DNA of 64,000 nt from Ignavibacteriota bacterium. Lineage in GTDB: Bacteria; Bacteroidota; Ignavibacteria; Ignavibacteriales; Melioribacteraceae. This document shows, one piece after another, positions 18,473 to 28,071 of this stretch. The notes under the pieces were generated by a model, which saw nothing but the letters and a program-made list of their open reading frames with translations, searched no databases and was not told the origin of the DNA. Location: positions 248,001-312,000 of the forward strand of contig PAAX01000026.1 of the NCBI GenBank assembly GCA_002698995.1. Direction: 5' to 3'. Position numbers and translations under genes: made by a program. Each line of letters begins with the position of its first letter. Position 1 is the stretch's first letter.

Positions 18473-19981
18473 ATGAAGTTCGAAAGATCAGCCGGAATTT
18501 TATTACATCCTACTTCTCTTCCAAGTAAATATGGAATAGGTGATTTAGGAAAAGATGCTTTTTATTTTATCGATTTTTTAGCCGCCGCAAAACAAACAAT
18601 TTGGCAGGTTTTTCCTTTAGGTCCAACCGGTTACGGGGATTCACCTTATCAATGTTTTTCTGCTTTTGCCGGAAATCCACTTTTAATTTCACCTGATCTT
18701 TTAGCTGAAGAAGGTTTATTATCTCAACATGATTTAGAAAATATTCCTCATTCCGATCCAAATAAAATAGATTTCGGTCAAGTTATAAATTATAAAAAAG
18801 AACTCCTTGTAAAGGCATTCGAAAACTATAAACATAAAAATGAAAACGGATTTAATGATTTTTGTGAGATCAATAAGAACTGGCTTGATGATTTTGCATT
18901 ATTTATGGCTGTTAAAGAATATCATAACGGCATTCTTTGGACTGAATGGAGCGAAGATATTGCTTTTAGAAAAAAAGGAGCTGTTGAAGCTTGGACTAAA
19001 AAATTAGAAGAGAAAATCTTTTTCCAGAAATTCATTCAATATAAATTCTTTATGCAGTGGGGAGCTGTAAAAGATTATGCAAATTCCAAAGGAATAAAAA
19101 TTATGGGTGATCTCCCTATTTTTATTGCATATGACAGTTCCGATCTTTGGGCAAACAAAGATTTATTTACTGTTGATGAACATGGAAAATTAGAAACAGT
19201 TGCTGGGGTACCACCGGATTATTTTAGCGAGACAGGACAGCTTTGGGGAAATCCATTATACAAATGGGATGTAATGAAAAAACATCATTTCAGATGGTGG
19301 AAAGATAGATTTAAACAGATGTATGAATTGGTAGATATAGTTAGAATAGATCACTTTAGAGGATTTGATGCTTTTTGGGAAATTCCGGGAGATGCTCCTA
19401 CAGCACAAACCGGCAAATGGGTTGATGCACCGGGAAGAGAGCTTTTTAAAGAAATTAAAAAAGAACTTGGCGATGTTCCTATAGTTGCTGAAGATTTAGG
19501 TGTTATCACAGAATCGGTTGAAGAATTAAGAGATATGTTTGAATTTCCGGGGATGAAAATTCTTCAGTTTGGGTTTGGTCCTAATGGAGATAACGGATTT
19601 CTACCTCATAATCATGTAAAAAATTGTGTAGTTTATTCAGGTTCACATGACAATGATACGACTAAAGGATTTTTTGAAAACGAAAGAAGAATGAATTCGG
19701 GTATTTATGAATGGACACAAAAATATCTTAATTATTATGGTGAAGATATTGTTTTTGCAGTTATAAAAGCGGCTTATGCATCAGTAGCAAATACAACTGT
19801 TATTCCGCTTCAAGATATGTTAAATTTAGGAACCGAAGCAAGAATGAATTTCCCCGGTAAATTAGGAGGAAATTGGACTTGGAGATTTACATGGGAGCAA
19901 ATTACAGAAGATTTAGCTGCAGTGTTCAGTGAAATGGTTGATATGTATGATAGAAATCCAAAGAAAGTAAAAAAGGCTTAA
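18473..19981 (+). CDS. malQ: 4-alpha-glucanotransferase (amylomaltase)
   Basis: It transfers alpha-1,4-glucan segments between chains, part of glycogen and maltodextrin use in the cytoplasm (GH77). The 502 residues open with the family sequence RSAGILLHPTSLPSKYGIGD and FPLGPTGYGDSPYQCFSAFA. Catalytic blocks are VRIDHFRGFDAFWEIP (nucleophile Asp in RIDH), VAEDLG (acid/base region) and SGSHDNDTTKGF. The start has AGGAG 6 nt upstream. glgC, for glycogen synthesis, lies 15 kb away on the same strand. The downstream TerB-like gene overlaps its stop by one base. Confidence 0.96.
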   Translation: MKFERSAGILLHPTSLPSKYGIGDLGKDAFYFIDFLAAAKQTIWQVFPLGPTGYGDSPYQCFSAFAGNPLLISPDLLAEEGLLSQHDLENIPHSDPNKIDFGQVINYKKELLVKAFENYKHKNENGFNDFCEINKNWLDDFALFMAVKEYHNGILWTEWSEDIAFRKKGAVEAWTKKLEEKIFFQKFIQYKFFMQWGAVKDYANSKGIKIMGDLPIFIAYDSSDLWANKDLFTVDEHGKLETVAGVPPDYFSETGQLWGNPLYKWDVMKKHHFRWWKDRFKQMYELVDIVRIDHFRGFDAFWEIPGDAPTAQTGKWVDAPGRELFKEIKKELGDVPIVAEDLGVITESVEELRDMFEFPGMKILQFGFGPNGDNGFLPHNHVKNCVVYSGSHDNDTTKGFFENERRMNSGIYEWTQKYLNYYGEDIVFAVIKAAYASVANTTVIPLQDMLNLGTEARMNFPGKLGGNWTWRFTWEQITEDLAAVFSEMVDMYDRNPKKVKKA

Positions 19982-20451
19982 TGATGTTAAAATTCTTTAA
20001 AGATATTTTTTTACCTGAGAATGATGAAAATACTAAAGGCAATTATCAATCTGATGAAAAGAAAATTCAAATTGCTACATGTGCTTTATTTTTAGAAGTG
20101 GCAAATTCGGATGATGAATTAAGCAAAGTAGAGAAAAAAGAAATTTTTAAGATAATGAAAAAGTTGTTTGATCTTGAAGATGAATGTGTGTCTGAGTTAA
20201 TTCATTTGTCAAATGAGCAGATTGAGAATAGTGTTAGTCTTTACGAGTTTACCGATGTGATTAATCAAAGTTTTGATGAAAATCATAAATACGAAATTAT
20301 AAAAAACTTATGGCGTTTAATTTATTCTGATGAAGAACTTAGTCCCTATGAAGAAAGCTTCATTAAGAAAATTACCGGCAACTTTCATTTAACTCATTAC
20401 GATTTGATAAATGCTAAATTAGAAGTGAAAGAAGAATTGGGTTTGAAATAA
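19981..20451 (+). CDS. TerB-like helical protein
   Basis: The 156 residues are mainly alpha-helical and acidic, with the TerB/DjlA-like pattern: ALFLEVANSDDELSKVEKKEI (two helices with acidic turn), then a repeat of it in LWRLIYSDEELSPYEESFI. These Asp/Glu clusters bind metal in TerB of the tellurite cluster. No other ter gene is nearby, so tellurite resistance cannot be claimed. The start is TAATG-coupled to malQ (a second ATG follows at 19984). Exact function unknown; a stress or membrane-associated role is what the family suggests. Confidence 0.72.
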   Translation: MMLKFFKDIFLPENDENTKGNYQSDEKKIQIATCALFLEVANSDDELSKVEKKEIFKIMKKLFDLEDECVSELIHLSNEQIENSVSLYEFTDVINQSFDENHKYEIIKNLWRLIYSDEELSPYEESFIKKITGNFHLTHYDLINAKLEVKEELGLK

Positions 20452-20462
20452 AGATATACTTT

Positions 20463-20498
20463 AATAGTAGGGGTCGAAAATTTTCGACCCCTACTATT
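20463..20498. repeat. REP-like 36-nt perfect palindrome between convergent genes
   Basis: Arms of 18 nt around GTAGGGGTCGAAAA and its complement, with the GTAG foot on both strands. It lies between the stops of the TerB-like gene and the large ligase and may also act as a bidirectional terminator. Sequence differs from the 13-kb palindromes. Confidence 0.8.
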
Positions 20499-20533
20499 TT
20501 GCTACAATTCTTTTATAACTATCCAAAATCATT

Positions 20534-23500
20534 TTATTTTATTTCTACATCCAACACTTTAACCAATCCTGAATATTTCCGCTCAATCTTAAATCCGAAT
20601 TTGTAAAAATATTCCGGTCTAAAAAATCCGGTGGTAACAAATTTATAATTCTGAGTTTTAATTCTGTTGAATAGTTCTTTCATCAACGATTCGCTTATGC
20701 CTTTTCTTCTGAATCTATTATCAACAACAATTTTATCCATAAAGATTGTGTTCTCATCAACTTCTTTGTAAAACAAACCGCCGACTAAAAATCCTCTATC
20801 TGAAATAGCTACCAAGAAATGATGATCAGGATTAAAGTTGACTGATAAATTTGCTTCAATAAATATTTGATGCAGCTTAGATATTTCCTTTGGAGAGATC
20901 GGTTTCCTTACGTAGAAATTCTTGCCTTCTGTATCAATATATTGAACAACAAGATTTGGCTCTTTATTATCATCATCCTTAGTTCTTAAAATAACAGCCG
21001 AATCTGATGGTTTAAGATGCGGGTAGCTTAATCTAGTTAAAAAATATTTTTCTTTTTCATCAAGAGTATATTGAGATTGAATACTTGAAAGATTATCAAG
21101 CAGTTGATCTCTTGTTAACTTTTTATTCTTCTGCTTTATAATTATTTGATGAAATTCTTCTCTTAATAATTTATTTGAATAGGCAAAAACAGTTTCCAAA
21201 TAGAATCTGGTTCTAACTGCCGGGAATGCGGGTTCAAGTTCAAATAACTGATAGGTATTATAAAGATCATTCAGCATTTCTGCTTGCGCCTGCAGAGTTG
21301 GATCATTATTAAGTTCAAGCCATCTGTGATATCTTTTAATTGAGAAATAAAGCTGTTTTGGTAAAAATCCTACATCTTCAATTCTCTGCATAAAGTTTTC
21401 AAGTTTTTCAGAAATTGCTTTCGATTCAACAAATTCATGATCATTCTTTAATTCATCTAAAAGTTCTTGAAGCACAAGCTTACCAATCTCCTCCCCTTCC
21501 GCATTAATAATTCCGGCAAAAATATAGTTTACAATCTGATTGTTTTTAATAAACTCATATTGATTTTCAACTTTTGCAACGAAACCAAAGTAAAGATTAT
21601 AAAACAATGATTTTAGATTAGTAAAAGTATCTCTTTCAGAAAATGAAACTACTTTAGTCCCTGTTTGATAATCATGCGGAGGAATTATAAAATTATTTGG
21701 AGATGAATCTTTAAGCATCAATTTGAAGTTTGTCAATCTCCAGAAATTAAAATACGCAGCCGATGCATTCCAAACAAAAAATGACCACAGAGTATTCAAT
21801 CTGTTTTGATACTCAACTCCCTTTTTACTTTCTCTTAAGATTAACTTATCAACAGTATCACCGGGCACAAATTTGCTTGTCCACAAATCATGTTCTTCCC
21901 AGTAAGCACCAAAATCTTCAATAAACTCCTGCACAAAATGTCGCGAACCGGCAAGTATTAACCAATTGATTTCTTCTCTTACTTTATCTTTATCAAGTTT
22001 TTTATTTAGATTAAGAACAACATCAAAAGAACCAAGTTGATGAGTTTGAATGGAAACTCTGTAAACAGATTTATCATGGTATTTTCTTAAAGGACTTACC
22101 CAAATTCCACCTGGTAAAATATTATGAAGTCTTACAATCTTACCTTTTGAAAAAAGAAAAATTGCTTCTCTAAGTAGACAAGTATTTGAGATTGCATCGA
22201 TTAATATATCCTGATCTTCTCTTTCAATCATCTCATCAAGAATGATAACATCTTTCCAAGTGTATTCTTCACCGGTTTCGGTATCAACTGCAACCTGCTC
22301 ATTTTCACCAAGCCATTTTCTAAAATTGAATCGTAATTCGGCACGCCATTTTTTACTTAACGAACTAAGAATTTTATTCTCATCTTGAAGCTGGTATTTA
22401 ACAAGAGTTTGACGAATATGCTCATATGATGTTGGATGATGACTTCCATATTCCACAATTAAGTTTAATAAATTATCAATCATTTCAAAAAATTCATCAG
22501 ATTGATCATGAACTTCTTTCAGCAAATCCTTTAAAATATTTTCATAAACAATTAAGAATGAGTGAGGTTTATTAAAGCTTCCTAAATGAGATATTAATTT
22601 TTTGTTGAGCAGATTATAGTTATTCTTTAGAAATTCTTTAAGAACAGGTCTAAGCTCTTCATCTTTTAATTTATTGGAAAGTAAAATTATCTGTTCTCTT
22701 TTAATTTCTATTAAGCTGCTTATCGAATAGTTTTTAATTATGCTTTCAAGATAATTGATATTTGAGTTGACTAAATCACCATAAAATTCTTTTATGTATG
22801 CTAACGCCTTTTCTGCATCAGCAAGTTTAGTTGAATGAAGAATTGTAATTCCAAGATTTAATCCTTCCAGCGAGAATTCTTTTGAACTGTGCAGTTTACT
22901 CAATGTGATTAAATCTTCTTCATTAGTTTCTATTGATCCTGATGGATAAATAAATTTCACATGTTCATTTGCACTATGTTCTCTTGTCCATTGAATTAAG
23001 GAACTGCTGGAAAATTCATATAGCTCTTTATTACCTAACCATAAATTTGGATTAATAAGAAAATCCTGTAAATCTATAAAAGGTAATTTTATTTTGTAAA
23101 CGTAATCTCCAACTTGATAATAATTTTCTTTAATTTTTTTAATTGATAATAATAAGTCAAGTTTTGGAATTGTAATTTTATCCTTAGAGGAATTGAAATC
23201 ACCACTTAAAAGTCCTTTCTCACGCATAAACCAATTTGGAATTCTTACATCTGTTTCTTGTATGTAAAAATCGATGTAATTCTTTTTGTACATTTCTTCA
23301 ATAATTTCATCAAAATTATTTTCGATTACTCTCCGTTTATAAGTCCCTTTAGGTGTAAGTTCACCTTCCTTTTCTGCAAATGGTCTCTCAATAAGTCTAA
23401 AGTCTACAATTCTTTCAAAGGGTGCTAAAAATTTATTGACAGTAACAATAGTGCTTGCAAAGTAATCCCTCTTCTGTTCATTAGTCATACCTGTTAAAAT

Positions 23501-25270
23501 TGAATCTTCTTCATAATTAGGAAAAATAAGAAGAGTATTAAATGGTCTGTGGTCGCCGACTAAAAAGACCTGCTTCACAAAATCAAAATCTCGAAATAAA
23601 TTTTCTATCTTTTGAGGAGCTACCGTCTCCCCTTTTATATTTTTATAAATTTCTTTTTTTCTATCAATAATTTCAATAAATCCATCTTCATCCATTTTCA
23701 TAATATCACCGGTGGGAAGCCAACCTTCTTCATCAAAGGTTTCTTCATGAGGTTGATTATAATAATCTTCCATCACATATTTGCCTTTTATGAGAAGTTC
23801 ACCATCATCTGCAACTTTAATCTTAATTCCAGGAAGTGGTTTTCCAAGTGAGTTATCTCTATATTCATAGAGTGGAGTCATTGTTATTCCACCAGTAGCT
23901 TCAGTCATACCAAAACCGCTAATAAGTTCAATACCATTTCTTTGGAAAAACCTGAATACTTCACTCGGCAGGTAACCGGCTGCAGAAAGCCCAATTTTCA
24001 ATTCACCACCGGTTGCTTTCTTAACAGCTTCCAATATTTTTTCTTCCGAATCTAGCTGAATATCTACTGTTGAAGTTATGTATTCATAAATCTGCATCCA
24101 CTTTTTAGGGATTGAAATAAATACAGTTGGTTTAACAAGCTGCATGTTTGAAATCATTGTACTCATGGAGGGATTTTCCATAAATATGTACTCAGCATTC
24201 CAGAACATCGAACCTGTCATTTCCAAATATCTTCCAAATGTATGATATAAAGGGAGATAACATAAAAGTCTGTCTTCATCTCCTAATAACGGAATTGCCA
24301 ATGCTCTGCAGAATCTTTTGTAAATAATGTTAAGATGAGAAAAGACTATCCCTTTAGGTTCGCCGGTTGTTCCCGAAGTGTACATAATTGTAGCAGTACT
24401 AGTAACATCAATATTTATTAAAGATTCATTTTTGTTATTCTCTTTAATGAAATCATTTATGTTAGTAACCCAATTCTCTGAACTGAATCCATTTACTAAT
24501 ATCACTTTCTCTAAAAACATTAAATCTTTCTTAATCGATTTAATTTTTTGAAGCTGCTTTTCATCTGAAACAAAAATTAATTTTGCTTTAGTTTGATTGA
24601 GAATAAATCTAATGTGCTCTCTTACAGCATTTGCGGGAATAATAACATTAACTTTTCCTGTTAAAAGACATGCCAAATCAACATAAATAGTTGAAAGACC
24701 ATTATCCATCAGCAGTGCTGTCTTGTCATTTCCATTATTTAAATGATTATTTAGAGCAGCTGATATTTTCCTAATTTCTTTATCAGCTTGAGTCCAAGTA
24801 ATATTATGAGTCTTATGTCCTTCAATCAGTCTGATCCAAACTTTATTTGGAGTTGTTTGAAGTCTTTGTTCATATAAATTTTTGATAGAATAATTACTAG
24901 CAAGGATTAAAGTAAGAATCAGCTCTTCCCAAATAGCTTCTTTATAGATTGAGTTTAAAAAATCGTTATATCTAATTAGATCAAGAAAAGAATGAATTAA
25001 TGGATTTTTTTCTTCAAGTGTAAGTTTTGCTAAAACTTCACCAAATTGTAAAACTAACTTTTTATTTATTATTGAAAAGAATTCACTTCTAAAATCATTT
25101 ATTCTGATAGCATCAAAAATTTCCGTTATTTGAATTAGTAATTCAGATGATTCATTATTTACAGAAAAATTATTCAACTCAACAGCTAAATCTGAAAGCA
25201 GGTTTTCCAATTCATCTTTTTCTAATCCGGCTTTACCAACTATAATCTTATCATGAATTTCTTTAATCAT
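20534..25270 (-). CDS. Giant acyl-CoA synthetase-like ligase fused to a GNAT acetyltransferase
   Basis: A 1578-residue three-part protein. Residues 1-130 are helical and unassigned. Residues about 130-660 form an AMP-forming acyl-CoA synthetase: TSGTTGEPKG (298-307), GFGMTEATGG (about 452-461), WLPTGDIMKMDEDG, and LTPKGTYKRR with the catalytic lysine near 641. Residues 660-1420 match nothing I know. The last 150 residues form a GNAT fold with VVDNRFRRKGISESLM (acetyl-CoA loop). The gene stands alone between a palindrome and gltA. Long-chain fatty acid activation is likely for the ligase; the GNAT could acetylate it or another partner (inference). Confidence 0.8.
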   Translation of the reverse strand: MIKEIHDKIIVGKAGLEKDELENLLSDLAVELNNFSVNNESSELLIQITEIFDAIRINDFRSEFFSIINKKLVLQFGEVLAKLTLEEKNPLIHSFLDLIRYNDFLNSIYKEAIWEELILTLILASNYSIKNLYEQRLQTTPNKVWIRLIEGHKTHNITWTQADKEIRKISAALNNHLNNGNDKTALLMDNGLSTIYVDLACLLTGKVNVIIPANAVREHIRFILNQTKAKLIFVSDEKQLQKIKSIKKDLMFLEKVILVNGFSSENWVTNINDFIKENNKNESLINIDVTSTATIMYTSGTTGEPKGIVFSHLNIIYKRFCRALAIPLLGDEDRLLCYLPLYHTFGRYLEMTGSMFWNAEYIFMENPSMSTMISNMQLVKPTVFISIPKKWMQIYEYITSTVDIQLDSEEKILEAVKKATGGELKIGLSAAGYLPSEVFRFFQRNGIELISGFGMTEATGGITMTPLYEYRDNSLGKPLPGIKIKVADDGELLIKGKYVMEDYYNQPHEETFDEEGWLPTGDIMKMDEDGFIEIIDRKKEIYKNIKGETVAPQKIENLFRDFDFVKQVFLVGDHRPFNTLLIFPNYEEDSILTGMTNEQKRDYFASTIVTVNKFLAPFERIVDFRLIERPFAEKEGELTPKGTYKRRVIENNFDEIIEEMYKKNYIDFYIQETDVRIPNWFMREKGLLSGDFNSSKDKITIPKLDLLLSIKKIKENYYQVGDYVYKIKLPFIDLQDFLINPNLWLGNKELYEFSSSSLIQWTREHSANEHVKFIYPSGSIETNEEDLITLSKLHSSKEFSLEGLNLGITILHSTKLADAEKALAYIKEFYGDLVNSNINYLESIIKNYSISSLIEIKREQIILLSNKLKDEELRPVLKEFLKNNYNLLNKKLISHLGSFNKPHSFLIVYENILKDLLKEVHDQSDEFFEMIDNLLNLIVEYGSHHPTSYEHIRQTLVKYQLQDENKILSSLSKKWRAELRFNFRKWLGENEQVAVDTETGEEYTWKDVIILDEMIEREDQDILIDAISNTCLLREAIFLFSKGKIVRLHNILPGGIWVSPLRKYHDKSVYRVSIQTHQLGSFDVVLNLNKKLDKDKVREEINWLILAGSRHFVQEFIEDFGAYWEEHDLWTSKFVPGDTVDKLILRESKKGVEYQNRLNTLWSFFVWNASAAYFNFWRLTNFKLMLKDSSPNNFIIPPHDYQTGTKVVSFSERDTFTNLKSLFYNLYFGFVAKVENQYEFIKNNQIVNYIFAGIINAEGEEIGKLVLQELLDELKNDHEFVESKAISEKLENFMQRIEDVGFLPKQLYFSIKRYHRWLELNNDPTLQAQAEMLNDLYNTYQLFELEPAFPAVRTRFYLETVFAYSNKLLREEFHQIIIKQKNKKLTRDQLLDNLSSIQSQYTLDEKEKYFLTRLSYPHLKPSDSAVILRTKDDDNKEPNLVVQYIDTEGKNFYVRKPISPKEISKLHQIFIEANLSVNFNPDHHFLVAISDRGFLVGGLFYKEVDENTIFMDKIVVDNRFRRKGISESLMKELFNRIKTQNYKFVTTGFFRPEYFYKFGFKIERKYSGLVKVLDVEIK

Positions 25271-25360
25271 TTTAGCGAATCCTTTTAATTCTTACAGTAA
25301 AATAAATAATCTAATACCAAACTAAAATAAAAGAAGAAGAATAAACTTCAAGAGGTTATA

Positions 25361-25391
25361 AAAAAACCCAACTTGCAATAAGTTGGGTTTT
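25361..25391 (-). terminator. Rho-independent terminator of gltA
   Basis: Twelve-base-pair stem AAAACCCAACTT / AAGTTGGGTTTT with a five-base loop. On the minus strand it is followed by a run of seven T, directly downstream of the gltA stop. Confidence 0.92.
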
Positions 25392-25411
25392 GATAATAGA
25401 TATTTAACCAA

Positions 25412-26716
25412 TTATTTTATACCGGCAATCTCTTCCAGCATTGCAGTAGTTAAAGATTTTGGTCTTTCGATAGGATAACCTAAAGCTCTATCCCAAATAA
25501 TATTTGCAGTTACTCCTAATGCTCTGCCTACACCAAACAGAACTGTATAGAAATCATATTCTGTTACACCATAATGCCATTGTATAACTCCGGATTGTGC
25601 ATCAACATTTGGCCATGGATTTTTAGCTTTGCCTTGTTCTACCAATATTGGGGGAACAACTTTATAAAGCACATCTACATATTTGAATAACGGATCGTTT
25701 GGCAAATGCTTTAATGAGAAATCTCTTTGTGCTTGGTAACGAGGATCAGTTTTTCTTAGAACTGCATGTCCGAATCCTGGAACAACCTGACCGGAATTTA
25801 ATGTATCCCAAACAAATTGTTTCATTTCATCTTCAGTTGGAATTTTTCCACCCATATGATCACTAACACCTTGAATCCATCTTAAAACTTCTTGATTTGC
25901 CAAACCATGCAGAGGACCTGCTAAACCATTTAACATAGCAGAAATAGAATAATAAATATCTGATAGAGCGCTTGCTACTAAATGTCCTGTATGCGCACTA
26001 ACATTTCCGCTTTCGTGATCACTATGAAGTACAAAATATAATCTAGATACATCATCATAAGGTTTAGCAATTCCCATCATATGAGCAAAATTTCCTCCCA
26101 TATCCAAGGATGTATCTGGAGTAATAATTGTGTCGCCTCTGTATTTCATTCTATAAATGTAGGAAGCAATTTGTGGAAGCTTAGCTAAAAGATTCAATGC
26201 ATCTTCATAAGTAGGATCCCAGTAATCGTGTTTGTTAATTCCTTTTTCATATTGTTTTACAAATACTGATTCTCTCTGCATAGCAGTAATTGCTGAAGAG
26301 AACATAGTCATTGGATGAGTATCGCGGGGTAAAGTTCTTAACAGATCAAAAATATATTGAGGAACATGCTGTCTTTTACGGAATTCCTCGGCAACATCTT
26401 CAACATCTTCTTTAGATGGAACTTCACCGGTTAAGAGAAGATAGAAAAAACCTTCTACATAAGGCATTTCACCATTTGGAACTTTAGGGAGTTTTTCAAG
26501 AACTTCCGGTATGGTAAAACCTCTGAAACGAATTCCTTCAAGAGGATCAAGATAAGAAATATCTGTGGTCAAGCATTTAACTCCTCTCATTCCTCCAATT
26601 ACTTGAGAAATGGTTACCTCACCAACTTTAACATCTCCATACTCTTTAACTAATCTTTCTGTACGGGGGCGCCATTCTTCAATCTTGCTGAACAATTTTT
26701 CTTTAAGCTTTGACAT
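25412..26716 (-). CDS. gltA: Citrate synthase, mitochondrial/eukaryotic type
   Basis: It condenses acetyl-CoA and oxaloacetate at the entry of the TCA cycle. The 434 residues contain the active-site blocks NGLAGPLHGLANQEVLRW (His in LHG) and VVPGFGHAVLRKTDPRY (His in FGH), then GKAKNPWPNVDAQSG and TVLFGVGRALGV. From memory the last 170 residues follow mitochondrial citrate synthase far more closely than the usual bacterial GltA, a type also reported from Geobacteraceae. An AGGAGG sits 6 nt before the ATG. It is monocistronic with its own terminator. Confidence 0.97.
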   Translation of the reverse strand: MSKLKEKLFSKIEEWRPRTERLVKEYGDVKVGEVTISQVIGGMRGVKCLTTDISYLDPLEGIRFRGFTIPEVLEKLPKVPNGEMPYVEGFFYLLLTGEVPSKEDVEDVAEEFRKRQHVPQYIFDLLRTLPRDTHPMTMFSSAITAMQRESVFVKQYEKGINKHDYWDPTYEDALNLLAKLPQIASYIYRMKYRGDTIITPDTSLDMGGNFAHMMGIAKPYDDVSRLYFVLHSDHESGNVSAHTGHLVASALSDIYYSISAMLNGLAGPLHGLANQEVLRWIQGVSDHMGGKIPTEDEMKQFVWDTLNSGQVVPGFGHAVLRKTDPRYQAQRDFSLKHLPNDPLFKYVDVLYKVVPPILVEQGKAKNPWPNVDAQSGVIQWHYGVTEYDFYTVLFGVGRALGVTANIIWDRALGYPIERPKSLTTAMLEEIAGIK

Positions 26717-26781
26717 GCATCCTCCTAAAATTAACTTTGATTTTGTTTTCTATTTTTTACAGTAAATTACATAAGTAAAAT

Positions 26782-28071
26782 TTAATATTCTTTCTTTATT
26801 TCAGAAGCAGCTAAAAATCCACTTTTAATTGCTCCTTCTATTGTTGAAGGAAGTTCTGTATTTGTCCAATCTCCCGATATAATAAGATTCCCAAACATCC
26901 TTTTTAGATTCAGTCTTTTTTCTTCTGTCTCAACTGAAGGAATAAAGGTTGCTCGCTTCTCTTTTATAATTTTTAATCCTATTATTTTATTTTTATTAAA
27001 ATCACTAAATCTTGTTTCAAGTTCCTTAATAAATTTTTCAGAAATTTCATCTTCACTTTGATTCATAAATCTTTCGGCTGAACTAGTTACCAGAGTAACA
27101 TGCTTATTATGATTAAAGATCCAATGAATATCAGAATCTATTAGGCCATAAAACTTTTCATTAAATGGATTTTCATTCAGCCAAATATGAACTGACAAAA
27201 TCGGTGAATATTTTAATTCAAAATCTATATTTAATGATTCAGTAATTGAATCAAACTTATTCAATGCGAATTGAGGTACTGACAAGACAACTTTATCAAA
27301 GTTAACAATTTCTCTCTTATTTGTAACTACTTTTTTTATTATTCCTTCATTTATTTCAAAATCAGTTACTCTTTCAGATAATGAGATTACCGTACCATTT
27401 CTTTCTAAATATGAAACTGCTTTTTCAATAAACACTTTTGATAAGCCTAATTTGGGTAGAACAATTTTTGCAGATTGATTTCCAGTGAAGAAAATAATTT
27501 TTAAAATTTTTATGAACAATTCAGCCGAAGATAACTTTAATTCAGTATTTAAGGTTCCAACATGAATTATTTCCCAGAATGATTTGATTGAGTTTTCCGT
27601 CTGATTAAATTTTTTAAGCAGTTCTAAAGTTGTACAGTTTCGGTAAATATTGGGCTTAGTAATTAAAATCTTCAAAAAGAAATTTAGAATTGAAATTCTT
27701 TCTTTAACTGATAATGCTTTATAACGAAGAATACCAATTAATAAATTAAAGGGATAAAAAAGTTTGTCACCACTTAATTTATTGATTTCGCCTTTTTGAT
27801 TAACAAAATTAACATTTAGATTTTTTTGAAATTCTACTCGATCAAAAGCCTCGATAGTTTTTAAATAATCAAAAGTATATTTATAACAGCCCATAAGAAT
27901 GTGCTGACCATTATCAATTTCCGTTTGAAAATCATTTTCGTTGAATGAATAAGTTCTGCCTCCAAGTTTTGGGGAAGCTTCAATAAGATGTGATTTAATT
28001 CCTTTATTTGCCAGAAAAACTGCTGTTGATAATCCGCTTAAACCTCCGCCAACAACAATTACTTTTTTCAT
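26782..28071 (-). CDS. hpnE: Hydroxysqualene dehydroxylase HpnE (FAD-dependent)
   Basis: HpnE reduces hydroxysqualene to squalene, third step of the HpnCDE route. The 429 residues (ATG at 28071) begin with the FAD-binding motif VIVVGGGLSGLSTAVFLANKG, with the second glycine-rich patch LGGRTYSF and the C-terminal amine-oxidase-like patch LIISGDWTNTELPSTIEGAIKSG. A longer form from 28098 is possible but the ATG at 28071 overlaps the hpnD stop (TGATG), typical of coupling. A phytoene desaturase is the alternative; adjacency to hpnD and hpnC supports HpnE. Confidence 0.9.
   Translation of the reverse strand: MKKVIVVGGGLSGLSTAVFLANKGIKSHLIEASPKLGGRTYSFNENDFQTEIDNGQHILMGCYKYTFDYLKTIEAFDRVEFQKNLNVNFVNQKGEINKLSGDKLFYPFNLLIGILRYKALSVKERISILNFFLKILITKPNIYRNCTTLELLKKFNQTENSIKSFWEIIHVGTLNTELKLSSAELFIKILKIIFFTGNQSAKIVLPKLGLSKVFIEKAVSYLERNGTVISLSERVTDFEINEGIIKKVVTNKREIVNFDKVVLSVPQFALNKFDSITESLNIDFELKYSPILSVHIWLNENPFNEKFYGLIDSDIHWIFNHNKHVTLVTSSAERFMNQSEDEISEKFIKELETRFSDFNKNKIIGLKIIKEKRATFIPSVETEEKRLNLKRMFGNLIISGDWTNTELPSTIEGAIKSGFLAASEIKKEY

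Noticed and set aside
19981-20451. Tellurite resistance operon
   Set aside because: Only one TerB-like gene; no terC, terD or terZ nearby.
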